From Paenibacillus vini (lineage in GTDB: Bacteria > Bacillota > Bacilli > Paenibacillales > Paenibacillaceae), in NCBI RefSeq assembly GCF_018403325.1, contig NZ_BOSL01000005.1, forward strand, positions 124,001 to 188,000: a stretch of 64,000 nucleotides of DNA, read 5' to 3'. A program made the position numbers and the translations under genes. Shown here piece by piece: positions 26,892-34,123 of this stretch (the first letter of the stretch is position 1; every line of letters begins with the position of its first letter). The notes under the pieces were generated by a model. The model did not search any database and was not told the origin of the DNA. It saw only the letters and a list, made by a program, of their open reading frames with translations.

Positions 26892-28631
26892 ATGAAAAGA
26901 CTGTATTTCGCAGATTTAGCAGAGCAGATCACCAATCCTGAAAAATGGAGCAAAAATAAATTCATTGTAAATAACCATGAGGCAGGAACGGGCAAAAGCA
27001 CAGAAACATTCAAAATCCTTGGACAAATGAGGCTCGATCCATCAAACAAGGTTCTATATGTTCAGCGATTTACAAAGGATGGTTTGTTGGAAAAAACCGT
27101 TGAAGAGATTAATCTGCATGCGGGATCAAAGGGGGAAATAGCATATGAGTTTTCATCGGAATCGAAAGAAAATAAAAAAGCGCACTTAATGAAAAGGCTA
27201 CCTGAATATCAGGTGCTATGTATTTCCCACAACATGTACATTCAAATTTGCAAAGGTGAGCACCAGGAGTTAATAAAAGGTAGACATACGTTAATTATCG
27301 ATGAGTATCCAGATCTTCTTGAGAAAATAACTATTTCTAAGGAAGATGCGGCAAGTTTATTGTGGTATAGTTCGGAGCCAGATCTCCAAGGAATCAAAAA
27401 AATAGCGAAGGTACTTCAAAGCCTCAAAGACCGATACTTAAATATATCTTGGCCTAATGAGATGATTCATTTGGATTTGAACAACGGCAACTATCAGGAG
27501 TATCGAATTTCAATTGCAACAGCTTTGGCAAATATCACTGGTGGTAAGGATAAAAAATATAAAGAGGTTCGGCAGATCCTTCGCAAATGCCAGCACCTCT
27601 TCAATAATGGTGGTTTTTTGCATGAAGGTGGGTTTCATACCTTTGACGAAAGTCATCGGTTTGTTATGTTGGACAATAACATCATCCTGGATGCGAACGG
27701 GGGACTTGATTACCGATACACATTAAGCGATCAATTTGTAGTCAAGCACCAGGAAAAGATGTACGACTATGCAAATCAAACGTTTCACCATGTAAATGTG
27801 AAGACAACCAAAACCGCTTTAAAGAAAGATGTCAATTTCGAACGAGATGCGTTAGCGAAAATATCATTTGGAGGAAAAAGAGGTATCCTATTTGTAACGC
27901 AATTAGACAGCAAGGAGAAAGTGGAGAATGCAATTGTTCAGCATCTCTCTAAATGTGGGAATAGTTTAGCTGAGATTGAAAAAAATCTGAACTGTCAGAT
28001 CAAGATCGCTCATTTTGGGGGTATCATTGGTGTTAATGATTATCGAGACTTTGATAGTGTAGTCTTACTCAAGACCCCGAATTATGATTATTTAACCTAC
28101 GCCCTAACCTACTTGTACTACAGATCGATGGACAATAAATCTATTGAGAATGTTCAGATGTACAAACATGTAGAAGTGGAAAAAATTCGAAAAACTGCTA
28201 TAGCAGGGGAGATATATCAAGCAATAAAGCGAATTAACCGAGACAATAGCCAGTGTGCTAATATTTACGTATTCAGTGACGGTGGAGAGGTGATTAACCT
28301 TGTTTTGAAGCAACTGCCGAATATCAAGTTCCTTGATGATATTATGAACACGGTTAAGCAAAAAGAATCGAATGAGAGTACCAAAGTACAAGATGAATCC
28401 AATAGTTCTAAATTAAAAAAAATACTTATCGATGCCAAAGAAACGGGTAAAGAATTCATTAAAAAGAAGGAGTTAAGGGATCAGCTTGGTACTACGGATA
28501 AAAGTAATTTTTCCAAGTTATTGCGAGAAGTAGACTCTTTTCTCAAAAGAAATAATATGGTAAGCAATGGTCAAAAAATCATTTTTCTCGGTAACGGAAA
28601 TGATCCTGATGAACAGTCCAATTCTGCATAA
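26892..28631 (+). CDS. SF2-like helicase/ATPase, possible replication protein
   Basis: A 579-residue protein (ATG 26892, site AAAGGGGATGAAG). Walker A is NNHEAGTGKSTETF near residue 30, Walker B TLIIDEYPDLL near 138, and IYQAIKRINRDNSQ around residue 445 resembles SF2 motif VI. The last 70 residues (KKELRDQLGTTDKSNFSKLL) look like a winged helix. Placed between ParMR and a tandem-repeat array, it is a candidate plasmid replication helicase, but I cannot name the family. It is followed by a strong terminator. Confidence 0.65.
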   Translation: MKRLYFADLAEQITNPEKWSKNKFIVNNHEAGTGKSTETFKILGQMRLDPSNKVLYVQRFTKDGLLEKTVEEINLHAGSKGEIAYEFSSESKENKKAHLMKRLPEYQVLCISHNMYIQICKGEHQELIKGRHTLIIDEYPDLLEKITISKEDAASLLWYSSEPDLQGIKKIAKVLQSLKDRYLNISWPNEMIHLDLNNGNYQEYRISIATALANITGGKDKKYKEVRQILRKCQHLFNNGGFLHEGGFHTFDESHRFVMLDNNIILDANGGLDYRYTLSDQFVVKHQEKMYDYANQTFHHVNVKTTKTALKKDVNFERDALAKISFGGKRGILFVTQLDSKEKVENAIVQHLSKCGNSLAEIEKNLNCQIKIAHFGGIIGVNDYRDFDSVVLLKTPNYDYLTYALTYLYYRSMDNKSIENVQMYKHVEVEKIRKTAIAGEIYQAIKRINRDNSQCANIYVFSDGGEVINLVLKQLPNIKFLDDIMNTVKQKESNESTKVQDESNSSKLKKILIDAKETGKEFIKKKELRDQLGTTDKSNFSKLLREVDSFLKRNNMVSNGQKIIFLGNGNDPDEQSNSA

Positions 28632-28637
28632 TCGAAT

Positions 28638-28669
28638 AAAAAGGATGCGTATGAATAGCATCCTTTTTT
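28638..28669 (+). terminator. Intrinsic terminator
   Basis: AAAAAGGATGC, a nine-base loop, GCATCCTTTTTTG: a textbook terminator right after the helicase stop. Confidence 0.85.
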
Positions 28670-28853
28670 GCCTGTTCTATTGTAAGTTGAAAAGGTTGTT
28701 CGAATCAATACAATGAAATGAATGATTCAGTCTGGTCTTCTCTTTATTTCTAGGAGATGAGAAATTGCCATCACACTGTTCTGAACGAATCAGTATCAAT
28801 ACGCTTTATCGTTACTGTAGTATAGTGAAATGTTTTTCTTAGTTTCAGACGTT

Positions 28854-29165
28854 TAAATGCTTTTTGCAAACTTCTGCACATGCGGAAAGAAGCAGTACAA
28901 CCTAGAGGAATTTCCACTCCGTTAAATAGTGAACTGCCTTTTGCAGAGTTCTGACCGTGCCAACAGAAACAGTACAGCTATGAGGAATTGCAAACTCAGA
29001 ACGGATGTGAACTGCCTTTCGCCGAGTTCTGACCATAGCGACAGAATCAGTACAACAATAAGGAATTATCCCCTCAGAACGGAAGTGAGTTGCCTTTTGC
29101 CGAGTTCTGACCATATCGACAAAGCACAGTACAATAATGAGGTTTGCCATCTCAGAACGATAATG
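28854..29165. repeat. Four tandem 78-bp repeats (iteron-like)
   Basis: Four head-to-tail units begin at 28854, 28932, 29010 and 29088, each 78 bp; the first is degenerate. Conserved parts are TTGCCGAGTTCTGACC, CAGTACAA, GAGGAATT and CTCAGAACGG; within a unit GTTCTGA and TCAGAAC are complementary arms. Because 78 is a multiple of three both strands are open over much of the array, but no ribosome-binding site accompanies these frames. The place between a helicase and an XRE gene suggests an origin, partition or regulatory array. The surrounding 28670-29496 contains no convincing gene. Confidence 0.85.
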
Positions 29166-29241
29166 TATTACCTTGTACAAGGCTACTTCCCAAACTGCTA
29201 ATGTGAATACTTCGAATAGTGATTAAATGTAAAATCAATTA

Positions 29242-29295
29242 AAAGTTGTACTGTTTTTTGAGGAATACTATATATAAGAGAAGCAGTACAACTTT
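29242..29295. repeat. 12-bp perfect inverted repeat sharing the array motif
   Basis: AAAGTTGTACTG (29242-29253) and CAGTACAACTTT (29284-29295) are exact complements 30 bp apart. The right arm carries the same CAGTACAAC word found once in each 78-bp unit, implying the same binding protein. It is about 200 bp upstream of the XRE gene. Confidence 0.75.
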
Positions 29296-29496
29296 CTTGA
29301 AGGTCTCTAAAGACGAACAACCGTTACAACTTTTGTCCTTCACCTAGAGCTTATGATCTATCCGTGATACTTCGATTTTTCATATCGCATATAGACAATA
29401 AATGAAACCATGTATCTTATAAGCAATAATGATATATAATAGAGTAGTAGAGGTAATTAATTGAAAGATAATCTAGGATAGGGAGAAGGGGTTTCA

Positions 29497-30045
29497 TTGA
29501 GCGAAAACGAAAACAGGGCTGATAATAAATTTGGAACCATAATTAAAAGAGAACGCATGAAACAAGAACTATCATTGGCAAAGTTAGCGGATAATCTTGG
29601 GGGACTTGGTAAGAGGATAAATCCTTCATACATTAACAGGTTGGAAGCTGGAGATACGGAAAATCCAAGCTTTGTTGTTGTGTGTTATTTGGCTACAGCT
29701 CTGAACATAGATATAAGAGAAGTATTCAATGTTTTTGGATTTGATCATTTGCTCAAAATCGATATTAGTAGCTCTCCCGATACATTAGAAGATCTTATAC
29801 GTACAAACAAGATTTTAGCTCCTACTCGTCAATTAGAGGGGGACGATCCAGTCGAAGTATATTTGACTCCAGGGGAAAAAGAACGATTAATCGAATTGCT
29901 ATTCAGGATTTATGAATTTTCGATAGCCGACTCGAATAATGTAGTCTATCTACTTCCAAGAATAATGGAGGATCTCGTTAGTTTTCGAGAAACTCGGATA
30001 GATAGATTAAGAAAAATGGAACATAAAGGTGAGAAGTTGAATTGA
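29497..30045 (+). CDS. XRE-family regulator
   Basis: TTG 29497 follows TAGGGAGAAGGGG and gives 182 residues. An XRE helix-turn-helix is clear: FGTIIKRERMKQELSLAKLA, then INPSYINRLEAGDTENPSF and LATALNIDIREVFNVFG. The C-terminal 90 residues are helical (LTPGEKERLIELLFRIYEF), likely for dimerisation. It could recognise the CAGTACAA motifs upstream or the palindrome at 30352. Confidence 0.85.
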   Translation: MSENENRADNKFGTIIKRERMKQELSLAKLADNLGGLGKRINPSYINRLEAGDTENPSFVVVCYLATALNIDIREVFNVFGFDHLLKIDISSSPDTLEDLIRTNKILAPTRQLEGDDPVEVYLTPGEKERLIELLFRIYEFSIADSNNVVYLLPRIMEDLVSFRETRIDRLRKMEHKGEKLN

Positions 30046-30177
30046 TTGTTTATATGGCGGAAAGGTTGTTATGGAGATTCTGCGCTGAATCGGTACGAAG
30101 GATTGAGAACAAAACAAGTCCATGTAGAATCATCCCCAGTTTCGTTGAACGAGTTAGACTAATATTCTGTATTAGAG

Positions 30178-30222
30178 ACGCATCTAAAACCACTAGGTTA
30201 GTGGGGCTGGGTGCGTTTTTTG
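30178..30222 (+). terminator. Intrinsic terminator after the XRE gene
   Basis: An imperfect stem ACGCA(TC)...(GG)TGCGT encloses ACCACT with AGTGG, followed by TTTTTT. It is 130 bases past the XRE stop; the intervening sequence has no supported gene. Confidence 0.6.
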
Positions 30223-30325
30223 CGTTTCAAGTTTAGTATACCTCATTATTTATGTCACTTGAGTTATCTTCTAAACAGTATCCATTGATTAAATGAAATA
30301 AATATAAGTATATTTCATACATGCA

Positions 30326-30369
30326 TTGACTCGTGAGTTGAATTGAAGTATTATTGCCTCAAGGCAATA
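30326..30369 (+). promoter_or_regulatory. Promoter overlapped by a palindromic operator
   Basis: TTGACT (30326-30331), 17 bp, TATTAT (30349-30354) form a good promoter. The palindrome TATTGCC-TCAA-GGCAATA (30352-30369) covers the end of the -10 and the start point, an ideal repressor site for control of the gene at 30400, perhaps by the XRE protein just upstream. Confidence 0.6.
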
Positions 30370-30399
30370 AATTATAAAATATACACTACAGGAGTGGTG

Positions 30400-30960
30400 A
30401 TGATGACAATCGAAGCAAAAGAACTCGTACAAAAAATTCAACAAGCAAATGAGGAGGTTGTTTTCTTGAAGAGGCAAATTTCAGAAGTAGAGCATGAGAA
30501 ATTGTACCAAATCGTTCAATATGCATTGAAGGGTTTGGAGTTTGAAGAAATTCATAAATCGCTTGCTTATTATGATGAACATTCGCAAACCGATTCAGAA
30601 CTATTCGAGGATGAACATGGCAATGTCCTGAAGGGTGTTAAGGTGTTGGACTTTATCGAAGATGGCGATGTAGTGGATGAGATTGACTGGGAACTATGCA
30701 AGGAAGTGTTCCTAATAAGCGATGGAAGTTTGAAGACTTTCGATACAATTTATTTAAAGAAGGAATGCTTCGAATGCGATGTTATTCATTTGCACTTAGA
30801 GCGACAAGAAGCAAGTGTGGATTATGAAAGTGAATACAAATTCGAAAAGATTATCAACAATATTGTAGATAAGCTTAAATCGGCATACGAATCGTCTATC
30901 CGAAGAAAGTCTCGTTTGAGCGAGCGTTTGGATAAACTTCAAGAAATAAGAGTTTCTTGA
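30400..30960 (+). CDS. Hypothetical coiled-coil protein
   Basis: ATG 30400 (site CAGGAGTG) gives 186 residues; the frame extends upstream through the promoter and so is trimmed. The protein is acidic with a coiled-coil-like N-terminus (AKELVQKIQQANEEVVFLKR) and a basic C-terminal helix. No family recognised. Expression appears tightly controlled by the palindrome over its promoter. Confidence 0.55.
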   Translation: MMTIEAKELVQKIQQANEEVVFLKRQISEVEHEKLYQIVQYALKGLEFEEIHKSLAYYDEHSQTDSELFEDEHGNVLKGVKVLDFIEDGDVVDEIDWELCKEVFLISDGSLKTFDTIYLKKECFECDVIHLHLERQEASVDYESEYKFEKIINNIVDKLKSAYESSIRRKSRLSERLDKLQEIRVS

Positions 30961-31140
30961 AGCCAATACATTCATTAAAAAAGGTTTGCACTGCAAGGCG
31001 TAGATCTCTGCAAAGAATGAGGTTATTATCACAAAAGTGGGAATTGGAGAAACCTGGTTCGAGCAAAATCAGCTTTTATCTATAGTTGAATCGAATAAAA
31101 TAAGAGTATACAGCTGAAACAACGAAGGGAGGAACAAGCC

Positions 31141-31545
31141 ATGAAGAAGATTAGGAATATCGTAGACAGAGACGTACGGACGTTGAGCGTATATCAGAAG
31201 AGCTTGGGGTTGGTTGACCAAGTGAAGATAATCCATGATGCACTGCCGTGGAGGGAGAAGGAGGTGTTGGGTGATCAAATCTGGAGAGCGGCGACATCCA
31301 TTGCTGGAAACATAAGCGAAGCAAATGCTCAGGTGTATATTTCAGTTAGCTTCCGCCAACTTAATTCGGCATTAGGCTCTGGAGGAGAGACTTGCACTTG
31401 GCTCGAAATCCTCTTTCGCTGTGGATACATCGATCAGAACACATTTGATTCACTGTTTGAAAAAGTAATGGAAATTCGTCGGATGCTGATTGGCATGATG
31501 AAAAAGCTGTTGGTCGAGATGGAGGATGAAATCGAAGTAGCTTAA
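31141..31545 (+). CDS. Four-helix-bundle protein (S23/Avd-like), copy 1
   Basis: 134 residues, ATG 31141 after GAAGGGAGGAACAAGCC. VRTLSVYQKSLGLVDQVKII, LGDQIWRAATSIAGNISEAN and the following helices match the four-helix-bundle family that includes 23S intervening-sequence proteins and the Avd accessory protein of diversity-generating retroelements, a fold used for RNA binding. No reverse transcriptase lies in the window. A diverged second copy follows 33 bases downstream. Confidence 0.75.
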   Translation: MKKIRNIVDRDVRTLSVYQKSLGLVDQVKIIHDALPWREKEVLGDQIWRAATSIAGNISEANAQVYISVSFRQLNSALGSGGETCTWLEILFRCGYIDQNTFDSLFEKVMEIRRMLIGMMKKLLVEMEDEIEVA

Positions 31546-31578
31546 CGAATAGGGGGAGGTTAAAGGGGGGAGGAACAG

Positions 31579-31980
31579 ATGGTAAAGATAAGGGATTTGA
31601 ACAATAGGGATTATAGGACGTTATTGGTATTTCAGAAATCACTTGAATGGGCAGAACGGATTCGAATAGTTGCAGAGGCATTGCCTGAGAGTGAGTGGAC
31701 GCTGAAGAAGAAAATGTTGAAAGCAAGTTGCAAGATTCCTGCCTTGATCGCAAACGGTAATTCGCAATTCTATCTCACCATAGAACGTGAAGCATATAGA
31801 AAAGCATTGAATAATGCAAAGGAAACACAAGGCATGCTTAAATTGATGAGTGATAGTGGATTTATAGACGAACAAGAGCATAAGAATATAATCGATAAGA
31901 CCGATGAAGTAGGCAAGATGCTAAATGCAATGAGGAAAAGGGATTCGGCGAAGATCGAAGGAAAGCAGGAAGTATCATAA
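31579..31980 (+). CDS. Four-helix-bundle protein (S23/Avd-like), copy 2
   Basis: 133 residues, ATG 31579 after GGGGGGAGGAACAG. It is a paralogue of the preceding gene: both share the IR-(N/D)-LNNRDYRTL-like start, the FQKSL segment and the ISEAN/IANGN turn followed by a long helix pair. Divergence is high, so the duplication is old. The two products may form a hetero-oligomer. A predicted structured RNA lies immediately downstream. Confidence 0.7.
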   Translation: MVKIRDLNNRDYRTLLVFQKSLEWAERIRIVAEALPESEWTLKKKMLKASCKIPALIANGNSQFYLTIEREAYRKALNNAKETQGMLKLMSDSGFIDEQEHKNIIDKTDEVGKMLNAMRKRDSAKIEGKQEVS

Positions 31981-31994
31981 TTAAGGAGTCACGC

Positions 31995-32023
31995 TTTTCA
32001 TGATTATGTGATTGTGCTATACT
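31995..32023 (+). promoter_or_regulatory. Extended -10 promoter
   Basis: TTTTCA (31995-32000), 17 bp, TATACT (32018-32023) with TGC just before the -10, an extended -10 element. It would start an RNA near 32030, right where the paired segments below begin. Confidence 0.5.
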
Positions 32024-32044
32024 GTGAACAAATTCATATTCAAG

Positions 32045-32130
32045 AGCAGAGGTATTTCTGCTGTAGGTGATTTGTCTGGTGAAAAAAAACCGACAATATT
32101 GCCTATGGCAAGGGATACCTCTCTTTGTCG
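32045..32130 (+). ncRNA. Candidate structured RNA with alternative pairings
   Basis: Complementary pairs are dense here: AGCAGA (32045) with TCTGCT (32057); AGAGGTAT (32048) with ATACCTCT (32115); CGACAA (32091) with TTGTCG (32125); TTGCC (32099) with GGCAA (32107). The first two exclude each other, and the second and third interleave, so this could be a switch or pseudoknot. A 62-codon frame also crosses the region but lacks a good start. I cannot match it to a known riboswitch class. The adjacent RNA-binding-type four-helix proteins make an RNA partner plausible. Confidence 0.4.
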
Positions 32131-32232
32131 TCTGTGGGGAAATTTGATAGAGAAAGAAGGTGAGGCACTCATTGAGAGACACTATGAGGAGCAAAGTTGA
32201 TTGAAAAATGCCCTTAAAAAGTTATGTACCAA

Positions 32233-32263
32233 GTTTCGAGCAGCTTAATTGATTTTTCGAAAC
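32233..32263. repeat. Inverted repeat upstream of the recombinase, candidate crossover site
   Basis: GTTTCGA and TCGAAAC are perfect 7-bp arms 17 bp apart, 113 bp before the tyrosine recombinase start. Arm and spacer sizes fall within the range of tyrosine-recombinase core sites, so this could be its recombination (res-like) site. Nothing else in 32140-32376 is convincing. Confidence 0.35.
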
Positions 32264-32376
32264 GAAGGAATGCGGCTTCGCAGAATTTGAAATTGGTAGA
32301 CTCTCTACAGAACTAAGAGTTATGACACAAGATTATTTTGCCAGTCCAAAATCGGATGCAAAGGTGGGAATATTAA

Positions 32377-33261
32377 ATGATTGAGCAGTTTGAAAATGAA
32401 TTACGGCGTGAGGGAAAGAGTCCGCTTACGATTGAGGCATATCGAACCGACATCAGCCAATTCCAAGAATGGCTCAGTGGAACCCTCGGCTACGAAAGTG
32501 AGAAGATTACTGAAACGGATGTTCGGGAGTTTCGCCAATATTTGAATTTGCAGAAAAAGCTAAAGCCGACCAGCATTAATCGAAAATTGAAAAGCGTGGT
32601 TTTGTATCAGAGGTATCTATTTAAACTTGGTATTTGCAAGGAAGAAGTTCAACTACAGAAAGTGTTGTTGAAACATACGATTCATTTGGATCATGAAGTT
32701 AAGGTTATAGAGAAGCAAGAGTTGTATCGGTTTAAGCGAACAATCGAGGCAGAAAACAATAAGCGGGACATCGCTATTTATTATCTGTTGTTTGGTACTG
32801 GGATTAGATGCTCAGAACTGGTCGCTATTGAGCTGGATGACTTTTATCTGACAGAACGAAATGGAAAGAACAACTACAGCCATGTGCTTATTAGGAATGG
32901 TAAAGGAAGCAAATCTCGAAAAGTGAACTTGAATGCTCAAACCGTTAGTGCGATCAAGGACTATTTGGATGTCCGCCCGACTTCAGAATCAAACCGATTA
33001 CTACTCGGTCAACGTGGACCGCTTACCAGGCTGGCAATAAATAAAATACTAGATAAATATAGCAAAATAGCGCAATTGGAGGAAAAAGTAAATCCTCATG
33101 CCGCTCGGCATACATTTTGTTCGACTCTCATTAAATCTGGAGTTGATCCTAAGACGGTTTGCCTACTGTCGGGACATAGTTCGGTAGATGTTGTGTACCG
33201 TTTTTATGTCAGCAGTAATGCAGAAGATAAACAGCGGGCTGTGGATGGTATGCAAATTTAA
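32377..33261 (+). CDS. Tyrosine recombinase, candidate cointegrate resolvase
   Basis: 294 residues from ATG 32377 (site AAAGGTGGG). A SAM-like N-terminal core-binding domain (FENELRREGKSPLTIEAYRT) is followed by the catalytic domain with GTGIRCSELVA (Arg), GKGSKSRKV (Lys), NPHAARHTFC (His-x-x-Arg), SGHSS (His) and a terminal Tyr in YRFYV, so the catalytic set is complete. Size matches XerC/D-type enzymes rather than long phage integrases. It lies 55 bases upstream of tnsA on the same strand, which invites a role in resolving transposition cointegrates. Confidence 0.88.
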   Translation: MIEQFENELRREGKSPLTIEAYRTDISQFQEWLSGTLGYESEKITETDVREFRQYLNLQKKLKPTSINRKLKSVVLYQRYLFKLGICKEEVQLQKVLLKHTIHLDHEVKVIEKQELYRFKRTIEAENNKRDIAIYYLLFGTGIRCSELVAIELDDFYLTERNGKNNYSHVLIRNGKGSKSRKVNLNAQTVSAIKDYLDVRPTSESNRLLLGQRGPLTRLAINKILDKYSKIAQLEEKVNPHAARHTFCSTLIKSGVDPKTVCLLSGHSSVDVVYRFYVSSNAEDKQRAVDGMQI

Positions 33262-33315
33262 ATAGTAGGAATGGGTCACTAATGGAGTGTTTTTATAAGT
33301 TATTGGAGGTCAGGA

Positions 33316-34107
33316 ATGAGCGAATGGAATAAGGAGAAACTTCGCAGATATATCAGTGAAGGAAGAGGACAAGGCGAAAAAGCTTCCTACATCCCATGGA
33401 CGAAAACCCACGAGTTCTCCTCAAAAGGCAGAGCAACGAGAATATTTGGAATTAAAACAAAACGAATACATCACTTCCACTCGGACAATCAGTTAAGGGC
33501 GTTCCATATGTATGAATGGAATGACAGTGTAGTTGATATTAGAGAATGCTTTCCTTTGCTGGATGTTATGGAGGTTATTGATGACAAAGCTAATCTTCGG
33601 TTTGATAAATTTTGTGATAAAGAGTCTGGGGAACAATTAGTGCTGACGACAAGTTTTCTTCTAACGGTAAGGGATCCAGATAATAAAGAAAGACATCTTG
33701 CGAGAGCTATAAAAAACTCATCCGAGCTGACAAGAAAGATTTCTTTCGAAAAACTGGAGATTGAAAATCGGTACTGGAGAGCCAAGGGCATTGACTGGAA
33801 AATAACAACAGATAAACAGCTTTCAAGGCAGTTTGTTAAGAACATTGAATGGGTCAGAGAGACGTTATTATCGAATGAACAAAGCAATCTTGATAAAGAT
33901 CAGCTTTCCGACGTTTTACTAAATCATTTTCTAGGTAATTCTGATTCGGCAATACAGGATAGTTTAAGGGCGTTCGACAAAAAAATAGGAGCTTCTAATG
34001 GTACAGGTCTTTATCTATTTCGTTATTTAATTGCCACGAAAAAGATAAGGGTTGATATGAGTAAAAAGATCGATATAACGGCAAGAATGATAGACCTATT
34101 GCTGTGA
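33316..34107 (+). CDS. tnsA: TnsA-like transposase subunit with substituted catalytic site
   Basis: 263 residues, ATG 33316 after TTGGAGGTCAGG. It aligns with Tn7 TnsA without gaps around the start (EGRGQGEKASYIPW), EWNDSVVDIRECFPL and the C-terminal domain ENRYWRAKGIDWKITTDK. The Tn7 catalytic Glu63 (in SDLEL) is Gln59 here (SDNQL), and Asp114 (STDFLV) is Ser113 (TTSFLL); Lys132 is kept as Lys133. Without the two acids the 5'-strand nuclease should be dead, while the TnsC-binding C-terminal part remains. The gene heads the tnsABC-tniQ operon. Confidence 0.9.
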   Translation: MSEWNKEKLRRYISEGRGQGEKASYIPWTKTHEFSSKGRATRIFGIKTKRIHHFHSDNQLRAFHMYEWNDSVVDIRECFPLLDVMEVIDDKANLRFDKFCDKESGEQLVLTTSFLLTVRDPDNKERHLARAIKNSSELTRKISFEKLEIENRYWRAKGIDWKITTDKQLSRQFVKNIEWVRETLLSNEQSNLDKDQLSDVLLNHFLGNSDSAIQDSLRAFDKKIGASNGTGLYLFRYLIATKKIRVDMSKKIDITARMIDLLL

Positions 34108-34123
34108 TTGGAGGGGGTCAACC

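Noticed and set aside
28854-29165. CRISPR array
   Set aside because: The units are contiguous 78-bp copies without distinct spacers, and no cas gene is nearby.
28902-29201. Open frames on both strands of the 78-bp repeat array (about 90 codons each)
   Set aside because: Both arise because the unit length is a multiple of three; there is no ribosome-binding site and the protein would be a bare 26-residue repeat.
29394-29412. ACAATAAATG as the missing left Tn7-like end
   Set aside because: No TGT six bases before it and no repeated sites at 20-bp spacing.
31141-31980. Diversity-generating retroelement
   Set aside because: Avd-like proteins are present, but there is no reverse transcriptase, template repeat or variable repeat in the window.
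32045-32130. Known riboswitch class
   Set aside because: Does not match the conserved cores of the purine, preQ1, c-di-GMP, c-di-AMP or guanidine classes as far as I can recall them; left as an unassigned structured RNA.
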